A DNA stretch of 5,598 nucleotides from Phycisphaerales bacterium (GCA_003485185.1 DNAS01000076.1:1-5598), one strand, 5' to 3'; shown: positions 1 through 5,483, counted from the first letter of the stretch. Numbers and translations are program-made. The notes: generated by a model not told the origin, from the sequence alone.

Positions 1-588
1 CGCCTCGACGGCGCGGTCGATGCCGTATCCCTTGGCAATGCCCCCGAGGTCCACAGCGGCCGTCGCCTTGTGCTTGACCGCCCCGTCGTCGTGCAGCTCC
101 AGGTCGGACCATCGCGATTCTTCCCTGGCCGCGGCAAGGCGCTGGGCCGTCGGCGGCGCGCCGTCCCGCCCCGCCTGCATCCACAGCAGGATCAGCGGGC
201 GGATCGTCACGTCGAACGCGCCGTCGCTCTGCTCCCAGAGGCGGCGCGAGGCGCGGAGCACCTCGACGGTCTGCGGGGATAGTTCGACGAGTTGCCCCGC
301 GGGCGCGGCGTTGAGTTTCGAGACGTCGGAAAGCTCGATCCGCCGGCTCATCTGGAGTTCGACGTTGCGCAGCTCATCCTCGGCGGCTTGGAGCGCCTCG
401 TCGGCCTCCTCGTCGCGATCCGCCTCCACGACGGCCAGCAGGTGCGTCTGCGTGCCCATGACGGCCTCGGGCCGACTGTCGCGGGTAATCAGCAGCGCGT
501 CGCGCCCGCGGCTCATCCACAGCCCCGTTGCCGCCAGCGCCGCCACCACCGCCATGACGACCATGCCGAGAATCCGCTTTGCGTTCAT
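1..588 (-). CDS. apbE: FAD:protein FMN transferase (ApbE family), partial: N-terminal 196 residues
   Basis: ApbE proteins attach FMN covalently to Thr/Ser of target flavoproteins, using FAD and Mg2+, on the outer face of the cytoplasmic membrane. The start at 588 opens a frame that stays open to the window edge. Residues 8-27 are a hydrophobic segment after a basic MNAKR start, so the protein is probably exported or membrane-anchored; no lipobox cysteine is present, unlike many ApbE lipoproteins. Family motifs are visible in order: MGT (44-46) after a short linker, the SDVSKLNAA stretch (87-95), SDGAFDVTIRPLILLW (121-136), and DLGGIAKGYGIDRA (180-193), the most diagnostic block. Full-length family members are usually about 330-350 residues, so roughly the C-terminal 40% lies outside the window, including later metal-site residues that cannot be checked. 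A GAAGGA Shine-Dalgarno lies 11 bases upstream. It is the third gene of the queF run, 19 bases after the diiron protein gene. The target flavoprotein is unknown. Confidence 0.93.
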   Translation of the reverse strand, partial: MNAKRILGMVVMAVVAALAATGLWMSRGRDALLITRDSRPEAVMGTQTHLLAVVEADRDEEADEALQAAEDELRNVELQMSRRIELSDVSKLNAAPAGQLVELSPQTVEVLRASRRLWEQSDGAFDVTIRPLILLWMQAGRDGAPPTAQRLAAAREESRWSDLELHDDGAVKHKATAAVDLGGIAKGYGIDRAVEA

Positions 589-607
589 GCCCGCATCCGT
601 CCTTCGT

Positions 608-1078
608 TCAGGCGCCTTCTGCGGCGCCCAGCAGGTCGCGGAGGTGCGCTCGCTCCTCGCGGACGATCTTTCCGACCGTCCCGCCCGCCAGGGGAACCAC
701 CTCGATCAGCTCGGTGTAGAACCGGATCGCGTCGCGCTCCATCTGGACCGCCATCTCCAGGGCGGCCCGGAGGTTTCCGCCCAACGCCACCTGTTTGACC
801 TTCTCCGGCGCGGGGATCAGGCTCGCGCGGACCATCGCGGCGGCGCGGGTCTTTTGCGCCTCGGTCAGCCCGGCAGCCCCTCCCGAACGCGCCCACTCAG
901 CGCGATACTGGAGGAAAAGCTTCTCGTGGTCCGTTTCCTGGTTGGCCAGCCGGCGGAAGAGCTTGCACATCTCGGTCCGGCCGCACGCGCCCGCCAGCGA
1001 CCCGTAAAAATCCCGCCCCAGGCGTTCCATCGCCAGGGCCATCTCCAGCACTTCGTCGGCCATGCTCTGGGCGGACAT
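608..1078 (-). CDS. Ferritin-like (rubrerythrin-type) diiron protein without rubredoxin domain
   Basis: A 156-residue four-helix-bundle protein of the ferritin-like superfamily. A complete set of candidate diiron ligands is visible: Glu18 in helix 1 (AMERLGRDFY), Glu48 and His51 in an ExxH motif (NQETDHEKL), Glu114 in helix 3 (VQMERDAIRFY) and Glu142/His145 in a second ExxH (REERAHLRDLL). Helices 1-2 and 3-4 resemble each other (AMERLGRDFY versus QMERDAIRFY), the usual internal duplication of the fold. There is no CxxC rubredoxin-type iron site; the only cysteines are C33 and C38 or nearby in the first interhelix region, so electrons would have to come from a separate partner. Family members handle peroxide or oxidative stress, or store or sense iron; which applies cannot be told. 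I chose ATG 1078, preceded by AAAGG about 10 bases upstream; a TTG at 1129 would extend it 17 residues but overlaps queF and has no support. It sits between queF and apbE in one likely transcript. Confidence 0.85.
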   Translation of the reverse strand: MSAQSMADEVLEMALAMERLGRDFYGSLAGACGRTEMCKLFRRLANQETDHEKLFLQYRAEWARSGGAAGLTEAQKTRAAAMVRASLIPAPEKVKQVALGGNLRAALEMAVQMERDAIRFYTELIEVVPLAGGTVGKIVREERAHLRDLLGAAEGA

Positions 1079-1100
1079 GGGTTCCGTGCCTTTCTGGCGA

Positions 1101-1454
1101 TCAGCGCCCGCCGGGGTATTCCGCGACAATGATCGAGTGCATTCCGCCGCGCGGGGTGAACCGCCCCGTCACGGTCATCCGGCGCGGGTGCAGCACGCTC
1201 ACTAGGTCGTCCAGGATGTGGTTGACCACGTCTTCGTAAAACACGCCGACGTTGCGGAAGCCCTGGAGGTAGAACTTGAGGCTCTTGAGCTCGACGCACA
1301 GGCGGTCGGCGACGTATTCGATCTCGAGGGTCCCGAAGTCCGGCTGGGCGGTCTTCGGGCAGACGCTGGTGAACTCCGGCGCGACGTGGCGGATGACGTA
1401 ATCGCGCCCGGGGTGCGGGTTGTCGAACGTTTCGAGGAGTTTCTTGTCGGCCAT
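1101..1454 (-). CDS. queF: NADPH-dependent 7-cyano-7-deazaguanine reductase QueF (short, unimodular type)
   Basis: QueF is a cytosolic enzyme of the tunnelling (T-) fold superfamily that reduces the nitrile of preQ0 to the primary amine of preQ1 with two NADPH, the last step before the base is inserted into tRNA by Tgt. The 117-residue product has the catalytic block SVCPKTAQPDFG with nucleophile Cys32 and acid Asp39, followed by the QueF signature ELKSLKFYLQGFRN (55-68) used in NADPH binding, then the conserved HPRRMTVTGRFTPRGG region (89-104). The length matches the short B. subtilis-type enzymes rather than the two-domain E. coli type. The ATG at 1454 is the natural start, since the family begins just before the ETFDNPHP region; longer in-frame extensions run into the queC gene antisense and are spurious. 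The Shine-Dalgarno is weak (GGGAA about 9 bases upstream). It is first gene of the run with the diiron protein and apbE and is divergent from queC, which makes its substrate. Confidence 0.96.
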   Translation of the reverse strand: MADKKLLETFDNPHPGRDYVIRHVAPEFTSVCPKTAQPDFGTLEIEYVADRLCVELKSLKFYLQGFRNVGVFYEDVVNHILDDLVSVLHPRRMTVTGRFTPRGGMHSIIVAEYPGGR

Positions 1455-1496
1455 GGTCTCGTTTCCCGGCCCCGCGGGGGGCGTTTTGCGGCTTCG

Positions 1497-1525
1497 ATCA
1501 TACAACGATTGCACGCCCGTGGAAA
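1497..1525 (-). promoter_or_regulatory. Candidate sigma70-like promoter for queF operon
   Basis: On the minus strand, TTTCCA (1525-1520, 4/6 match to the -35 consensus) is followed after exactly 17 bases by TATGAT (1502-1497, 5/6 match to the -10 consensus). Transcription would start near 1490, giving a leader of about 36 bases. The leader can form a small GC stem, GCCCC/GGGGC with a 4-base loop, but shows no preQ1 riboswitch pattern. No equally good promoter for queC was seen on the plus strand in this 90-base spacer. This is a consensus match only. Confidence 0.4.
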
Positions 1526-1537
1526 GCCCGCTACGCT

Positions 1538-1542
1538 GGAGG
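1538..1542 (+). promoter_or_regulatory. Shine-Dalgarno GGAGG of queC, start-deciding
   Basis: GGAGG ends only 2 bases before the ATG at 1545, which is shorter than the usual 5-9 base spacing. A TTG in the same frame at 1551 (third codon) lies 8 bases after it, which is ideal. Both starts leave the whole QueC domain intact, so the choice alters only two residues. Confidence 0.5.
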
Positions 1543-1544
1543 AC

Positions 1545-2333
1545 ATGGCTTTGGCGCAAACGCAACCGGCCGTCGTGCTCCTGTCCGGCGGGCTGGACTC
1601 CGCCACCACGCTGGCGATCGCCCGCTCGCGGGGGTTCGCCTGCCACGCGCTGAGCTTCGACTACGGGCAGCGGCACAAGTTCGAGCTGGCGGCCGCCAAA
1701 CGGGTGGCCGCGGCGCTGGGCGCGATCGAGCATCGCGTGGTGCGGATCGACCTGTCGGCCAGCGGCGGCTTCGGACACAGCGCCCTGACCGACGAAATCT
1801 CCGTTCCGAAAGACCGCCCCCTGGAGAACCAACCCTTCCCAACGGACAATCCGCCCTTCGACTTCGCTCAGGGCAAGCAATCGAAAATCCCCGTCACCTA
1901 CGTGCCGGCGCGGAACACGATTTTCCTGTCAATCGCGCTGGGCTACGCCGAGGTGCTCGGCGCGTTCGACATCTTCCTGGGCGTCAACGCGGTGGATTAC
2001 AGCGGGTATCCCGACTGCCGCCCGGAGTTCGTGGAGGCGTTCGAGCGCTTGGCGAACCTGGCGACGGCGGCTGCCGTCGAGGGCAAGGGGCGGTTCGCCG
2101 TCCACGCGCCGCTGATCGGCATGACCAAGGGGCAGATCATCCGCGCGGGGCTGGAACTGGGGGTAGACTACTCGCTGACGCACAGTTGCTACGATCCGTC
2201 GGCCGACGGGCGGGCCTGCGGGCACTGCGACGCCTGCCGCCTGCGCCGCGCGGGATTCGTCGCAGCCGGCGCCGCCGACCCCACCCGCTACGTCGAAGCG
2301 GAGAAAAACGGAAAGCGAAAAGCTGAAAGCTGA
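1545..2333 (+). CDS. queC: 7-cyano-7-deazaguanine synthase QueC, with an extra loop
   Basis: QueC is a cytosolic ATP-dependent enzyme that converts 7-carboxy-7-deazaguanine and ammonia into preQ0 in the queuosine pathway. The 262-residue product has the PP-loop ATP motif SGGLDS (14-19), the LSFDYGQRH block (36-44), PARNTIFLS (121-129), the family signature AVDYSGYPDCRPEF (149-162) and a zinc site formed by Cys215, Cys225, Cys228 and Cys231 (SCYDP...CGHCDAC). The enzyme is usually 220-240 residues; the excess here comes from an extra loop at about 95-113, partly encoded by a dispersed-type repeat at 1853-1874, and from a lysine/glutamate-rich tail (about 253-262) encoded by the repeat at the 3' end. 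The catalytic and zinc motifs flanking the loop are intact, so the enzyme is probably active. Translation could start at ATG 1545 or TTG 1551; an in-frame extension upstream to 1218 is antisense to queF and rejected. The next enzyme of the pathway, queF, is encoded divergently. Confidence 0.95.
   Translation: MALAQTQPAVVLLSGGLDSATTLAIARSRGFACHALSFDYGQRHKFELAAAKRVAAALGAIEHRVVRIDLSASGGFGHSALTDEISVPKDRPLENQPFPTDNPPFDFAQGKQSKIPVTYVPARNTIFLSIALGYAEVLGAFDIFLGVNAVDYSGYPDCRPEFVEAFERLANLATAAAVEGKGRFAVHAPLIGMTKGQIIRAGLELGVDYSLTHSCYDPSADGRACGHCDACRLRRAGFVAAGAADPTRYVEAEKNGKRKAES
1853..1874. repeat. 22-base inverted-repeat-ended element inside queC
   Basis: The element begins GCCCT and ends AGGGC, perfect 5-base inverted ends, with a core TTCGACTTCGCT between. 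Read in the queC frame it encodes PFDFAQG; on the opposite strand it reads ALSEVEG. From memory, sequences of this kind (CCTTCGAC...GCTCAGG) recur as short dispersed repeats in many environmental bacterial genomes; I could not search for it. It sits at the surface-loop position just before the conserved IPVTYVPARN stretch of QueC, where homologues I recall are over ten residues shorter. A single copy is visible in this window. Confidence 0.6.
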
Positions 2334-2396
2334 AAACCAAAGACAGCCGCCGCACGAGTGCCTGTTTCAGCTTTCCGTTTTCTTCTTCAGCTTTTC
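2305..2396. repeat. Inverted A/T-rich repeat cluster across the queC/yidC 3' junction
   Basis: Two arms share several perfect inverted matches: AAAACGGAAAGC at 2305-2316 with its complement at 2370-2381 (12 bases); GAAAAGCTGA at 2317-2326 with its complement at 2387-2396 (10 bases); and GAAAGCTGAAA at 2325-2335 with its complement at 2365-2375 (11 bases). The unit order differs between arms, so this is a cluster of repeated units in opposite orientations rather than one simple palindrome. Base composition is far more A/T-rich than the surrounding genes. The left arm encodes the last residues and stop of QueC, the right arm the last residues and stop of YidC; both genes end on AGC TGA of the repeat. 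Confidence 0.75.
2325..2375. terminator. Candidate bidirectional terminator between convergent queC and yidC
   Basis: An 11-bp perfect stem (GAAAGCTGAAA at 2325-2335 with TTTCAGCTTTC at 2365-2375) encloses a 29-base loop. On the plus strand it is followed by the T-rich CGTTTTCTTCTTC; on the minus strand by AGCTTTTCGCTTTCCG, also T-rich. The convergent position fits termination of both transcripts. Against it, the stem is A/T-rich, the loop is long and neither T-tract is uninterrupted, so efficiency is uncertain. Confidence 0.4.
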
Positions 2397-4522
2397 ATGA
2401 ACCGGAACGGTCCCTTGGGCTTCTTGGGGCGGTTGTCGCGCGGGGCGCGTCCGGGCAGGGCGACGGTGGTTTCGCGGCTGGCGGCTTCGGCCTCGCGGGC
2501 CTCGATGTGCCGGCGGATGACGTATTGCTCCAGCACGCCGCCGAACGTCGAGGTCATGATGTAGAGGTTCAGCCCCGAGGGCATGTCGTAGAAGATCACC
2601 AGCATCATGATGGGCATCATGATGCGCATCATTTTCTGCTGGCGGGCCTGGTCTTCGGTGGCGGCCGGCGCCTGCCCCGCCATCTGCGGGTTGAGCTTGC
2701 TCTGGAGGTACATCGAGATCGCCACGAGGATCGGCAACAGGTGCAGGCTGCTGCCGATCAGCGGCAGCGGGCGGCTCCAGGAGAACACCTGGTCCGGCGC
2801 CGCCAGGTCCGTCAGCCAGAACGGAAGGAACGCCGCGTGGCGCAGCCCCACCGACGCCCGCAGCGCCGTCCACAGGGCGATCCAGATCGGCATCTGGAGG
2901 AACATCGGAAGGCACCCCAGCAGCGGCGTGGTGCCCTGCTCCTTGTAGAACTTCATCATCTCGCGGTTGAGGGTGTCCTTGTCGTCGGCGTACTTCTCCT
3001 TGAGCTTCTGCATCGCCGGCTGGAGCTTCTGCATCTTGCTCATCGACACCTGCCCGCGCTTGGTGAGCGGGTGCAGCACCACGCGGACCAGCAGCACGAG
3101 GATGATGATCGCCACGCCGTAGTTGCCCAGGGCGACCTTGGCGAAGACCTGGAGCAGCCACATCAGCCCCAGCACCAGCCAGTCGGCGGCGCAGAAGCAC
3201 GAGCCGACGTTGATGGTGCTGACGTAGTTGAGCCTGCGGTAGTCCTCGCGGAAATAGGGGAAGGCGTCGTTGACGAAGACGTCGCGGTCCTTGGGCCCGG
3301 TGAAGACGTCGAAGTCGATCCGCGCGCTCTGCCCGGCTTTCAGGGCCAGCGCGGGCATCGTCGCCATCGGCAGGAAGATCGACGAGGTGGGCGATTCGCG
3401 CACCGCCGCCGCCTGGAACCACACCACGGGCGCGGGCGCCTCGCCCTCAGACGGGGCCGCCAGGTGCATCATCGCGCCGAAAAACTGGTTCGTCTCGCCC
3501 AGCCAGATGATCGGCTCGGCGTCGTCGCTTCCGCCGAGTTTGCGGGCCTCCCCGAGCTTCCACTTGTCCAGCTCGGCGCGGGCCTTGAGCATCACCTGCA
3601 CCGACTTGTCCGACGAGCGGACGTAGCCGTAGGCAAGGTGTCGCATGTCCTCCTTGATGTTCTCGCGCGGCACGCCCGCGGCCCCGTACTGCACCAACTC
3701 GACGGAGACCGGCGCGGACGAGTGGTTTTCCACCTCGACGGACAGGCGCACCGTGTAGTCGTCGCGCCGGACGGTGTAGGTCTTGTGAACGGTCAAAAAG
3801 CGGAACGGCGCGGCGGCCGCCAGCGACGCCCCGGCCGGCACGTCGCGATAGAGCGACCAGTACAGCGTCACCGACTGCTCGTCTTCCGCGGCACGGCGCT
3901 CTCCCAGGCACCAGTCCTTCTGCGACAGGTCGCCCTCCCAGAGCGTCTTTCCGGAAGCGTCGCGCACGACGAGGCGCTGGCTGGCCATCGGGAGGTAGTC
4001 CCGCCCCTCGTTGCGGACGGGATTCAGCAGGCTGTAGTTCCCGCGGTATTTTTCCGGCTGCTCACGCCGGGCTTGCGCGTATTCCTCGCCCTTGTGGGCG
4101 AGGCGCTTGTCATCGACCGTGGCAAAGAAGTTCGCCAGCTTGAGGGTGTCCACGGCGCCGCCGCGGGTGGAAACTTCCACCTGGAAGAGGAAGTCCTTTT
4201 TCCCCTCGCTCGCCAGTTCCAGCCCTCCGATCTTGTACCACTGGGTGCGGCGCTGGACTTCCTCCAGCCAGGCCGCGACGCCGGACGCCGTCTGGGCCGG
4301 TTCCGGCACAGGCGTTGGCGCCGGCTCTGCCGCGGGCGTTGCGGCGACGGGTGCGGGAGCGGGCGCCGTGGCCGGTTGCGTCTCAGCCGGGGCCGACGCC
4401 GGCGCGGACGCCGGCTGGGTTTCCGGAACGCCCTGCGCGCGATCCTTCTGCGCCTGCCACCACAGCGCCAGCAGCACGGCGGCGAACACCAGCACCACAA
4501 CGGACAATCTGCGAACGTTCAC
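2387..4522 (-). CDS. yidC: Membrane protein insertase YidC (Oxa1/Alb3 family), long form
   Basis: YidC inserts and folds cytoplasmic-membrane proteins, alone or with SecYEG. The 711-residue product has a first membrane segment (about 6-23), a Pro/Ala/Thr-rich linker (31-79), a large beta-rich periplasmic domain (about 95-425), then the conserved insertase core. Core membrane segments are near 467-486, 534-554, 589-610, 631-647 and 649-668; the core contains the positively charged groove residue Arg480 in LLVRVVLHPLT, the cytoplasmic hairpin QKLQPAMQKLKEKYADDK (498-515) and the MPSGLNLY signature (647-654). The tail (690-711) is basic (RPKKPKG), as expected for ribosome contact. E. coli YidC has 548 residues; the excess is mostly linker and periplasmic domain. 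Start is GTG at 4522, supported by a strong GAGGAG six bases upstream; no ATG competes. It follows a metallophosphoesterase gene by 10 bases, not the common rnpA-yidC arrangement. Its last codon and stop lie in the junction repeat. Confidence 0.96.
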   Translation of the reverse strand: MNVRRLSVVVLVFAAVLLALWWQAQKDRAQGVPETQPASAPASAPAETQPATAPAPAPVAATPAAEPAPTPVPEPAQTASGVAAWLEEVQRRTQWYKIGGLELASEGKKDFLFQVEVSTRGGAVDTLKLANFFATVDDKRLAHKGEEYAQARREQPEKYRGNYSLLNPVRNEGRDYLPMASQRLVVRDASGKTLWEGDLSQKDWCLGERRAAEDEQSVTLYWSLYRDVPAGASLAAAAPFRFLTVHKTYTVRRDDYTVRLSVEVENHSSAPVSVELVQYGAAGVPRENIKEDMRHLAYGYVRSSDKSVQVMLKARAELDKWKLGEARKLGGSDDAEPIIWLGETNQFFGAMMHLAAPSEGEAPAPVVWFQAAAVRESPTSSIFLPMATMPALALKAGQSARIDFDVFTGPKDRDVFVNDAFPYFREDYRRLNYVSTINVGSCFCAADWLVLGLMWLLQVFAKVALGNYGVAIIILVLLVRVVLHPLTKRGQVSMSKMQKLQPAMQKLKEKYADDKDTLNREMMKFYKEQGTTPLLGCLPMFLQMPIWIALWTALRASVGLRHAAFLPFWLTDLAAPDQVFSWSRPLPLIGSSLHLLPILVAISMYLQSKLNPQMAGQAPAATEDQARQQKMMRIMMPIMMLVIFYDMPSGLNLYIMTSTFGGVLEQYVIRRHIEAREAEAASRETTVALPGRAPRDNRPKKPKGPFRFMKS

Positions 4523-4528
4523 TCGCGG

Positions 4529-4534
4529 CTCCTC
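4529..4534 (-). promoter_or_regulatory. Shine-Dalgarno GAGGAG of yidC, overlapping the upstream stop codon
   Basis: GAGGAG lies 6 bases before the GTG start at 4522 and shares two bases with the TGA stop (4535-4533) of the metallophosphoesterase gene. This spacing decides for the GTG start and suggests that ribosomes finishing the upstream gene can restart on yidC. Confidence 0.75.
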
Positions 4535-5306
4535 ATCGTCCTTCCAGCAGGCGCGTCCCGAGATAGTCGTCCAGCTCGGGCGTCGCCTTGACCTTTTCGA
4601 CCACCGGTTCGATGGGGTACGCCACCCGCACGAACCGCACCAGCCCGGGCTCGACCAGCACGTAGCTGGCGCGCGGGTCGTGGTCCCGCGGCTGGCCCAC
4701 CGACCCGACGTTGATCAGCGCCTTGCGCCCGGGGTCCACCTCGTAGACGCCGTCCAGCTCGTCGGGGCTGTAGAAATCCGGCGTCTCCAGGAACACGCCC
4801 GGCACGTGCGTGTGCCCGACGAAGCACAGGTGGCTGAACCGGTCAAACAGGCCCTGCACCTTTCCGGGGGCGTTGTAGATATCGTCGGGGAAGATGTATT
4901 CGTTGACCGGCCGGCGGGGACTGCCGTGCACGAACGCCAGCGTGCCGAGGTTGAGGTGCTCGGCGTCGAGGGTGTGCTTGACCTGGAGGCTTCCGAAGAA
5001 CTCCCACCGGGCCTTCCGGCGGTCGGCGTCGGGTTCATTTTCGAGCCGCTGGCGGGTCCAGTAGCAGGCGGCTTCCGCCCCTACGTTGAACTTCACCGGC
5101 TCGTACAGCACCGCGTAGTCGTGGTTGCCCATCAGCGTGACGGCCACCCGCGAAATCACCAGGTCCAGGCACTCGCCGGGCTCCGGGCCGTAGCCCACCA
5201 CGTCGCCCAGGCAGATGATCTGCTCGACGTTGCGCGCGGCGATGTCGTCCATGACAGCCGTCAGGGCCTCGACGTTCGCGTGGATGTCGCTGATGATCGC
5301 TATCAT
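4533..5306 (-). CDS. Metallophosphoesterase of the calcineurin-like/YfcE-type superfamily
   Basis: A 257-residue cytoplasmic enzyme with the full dinuclear-metal phosphoesterase motif set: DIH (Asp7, His9), GD (34-35, in CLGDVVGYGPEP), GNHD (60-63), VHGSP (His127) and GHTH (164-167), then NVGSVGQPRD (199-208). The GDVVGYGPEP and NVGSVGQPRD forms are typical of a bacterial family often annotated simply as metallophosphoesterase or diadenosine-tetraphosphatase-like phosphatase; the true substrate is not predictable. There is no signal peptide or membrane segment. I chose ATG 5306 because MIAIISDIHAN is the usual family N-terminus; a GTG at 5366 would add 20 low-complexity residues with no support. 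The Shine-Dalgarno of the ATG is weak (GGAAGA about 12 bases upstream). It is the promoter-proximal gene of a likely two-gene transcript with yidC. A direct functional link to membrane-protein insertion is not evident. Confidence 0.9.
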   Translation of the reverse strand: MIAIISDIHANVEALTAVMDDIAARNVEQIICLGDVVGYGPEPGECLDLVISRVAVTLMGNHDYAVLYEPVKFNVGAEAACYWTRQRLENEPDADRRKARWEFFGSLQVKHTLDAEHLNLGTLAFVHGSPRRPVNEYIFPDDIYNAPGKVQGLFDRFSHLCFVGHTHVPGVFLETPDFYSPDELDGVYEVDPGRKALINVGSVGQPRDHDPRASYVLVEPGLVRFVRVAYPIEPVVEKVKATPELDDYLGTRLLEGR

Positions 5307-5404
5307 GTCCGGTTCGTCTTCCCGCGTCGGCGAAGCGGCAGGAGCGGGCGCACGACGAAGGCGCACCCAGCCCAGGCGGTTTCCGCCGCCGATCCGAAGC
5401 GGCT

Positions 5405-5434
5405 ATGCTATCGACCCCGACCGCCGCCTGTCAA
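5405..5434 (-). promoter_or_regulatory. Candidate sigma70-like promoter for metallophosphoesterase-yidC
   Basis: On the minus strand a perfect TTGACA (5434-5429) is followed after 18 bases by TAGCAT (5410-5405, 4/6 match). Transcription would start near 5398, leaving a leader of about 90 bases. That leader contains a small hairpin, GGCGG-AAA-CCGCC (5387-5375 read on the minus strand), of unknown role. The rest of the 5307-5404 stretch shows no coding signal. Confidence 0.5.
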
Positions 5435-5454
5435 ACCCGATTGCGCGAAGGCGC

Positions 5455-5483
5455 TTGGCGTGCGGGCTCGTCGACCCTACAAT
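5455..5483 (+). promoter_or_regulatory. Candidate sigma70-like promoter for the tsaB-like gene, very short leader
   Basis: TTGGCG (5455-5460, 4/6 match) is followed after exactly 17 bases by TACAAT (5478-5483, 5/6 match). Transcription would start about 5490-5493, leaving a leader of only about 8-11 bases before the ATG at 5501. It lies back to back with the minus-strand promoter: the two -35 boxes are 20 bases apart, so one regulator or supercoiling change could affect both. Confidence 0.55.

Noticed and set aside
20..1132. 370-codon open frame on the plus strand across apbE, the diiron gene and the end of queF
   Set aside because: Low-complexity Ser/Arg/Ala composition and it is antisense to three genes with family motifs.
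1455..1490. preQ1 riboswitch in the queF leader
   Set aside because: The leader is GC-rich, with only a 5-bp stem, and lacks the A-rich tail and loop pattern of the class I aptamer.
1218..1544. Upstream in-frame extension of queC
   Set aside because: It is antisense to queF, and the PP-loop family starts just before SGGLDS; the GGAGG at 1538 fits a start at 1545 or 1551.
1455..1880. Upstream extension of the queF frame opposite queC
   Set aside because: It translates antisense queC and the reverse of the 22-base repeat; QueF family length and N-terminus fit ATG 1454.
2602..2624. Two copies of the GCATCATGATG palindromic word spaced 12 bases apart
   Set aside because: Explained by the Met-rich fifth membrane segment of YidC (RIMMPIMM), so it is coding constraint rather than a regulatory repeat.
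2367..3422. 351-codon frame on the minus strand within yidC
   Set aside because: A shifted-frame shadow of yidC; no frameshift is needed because the yidC frame is continuous with all core motifs.
2507..4591. 694-codon open frame on the plus strand opposite yidC
   Set aside because: Its product is His/Arg/Gly-rich with no recognisable domain and mirrors yidC codon bias; in high-GC DNA the antisense frame often stays open. yidC is unmistakable on the other strand.
5307..5366. GTG-started 20-residue N-terminal extension of the phosphoesterase
   Set aside because: The extension is Arg/Ala/Pro-rich, not part of the family, and the conserved MIAIISDIHAN start follows at 5306.
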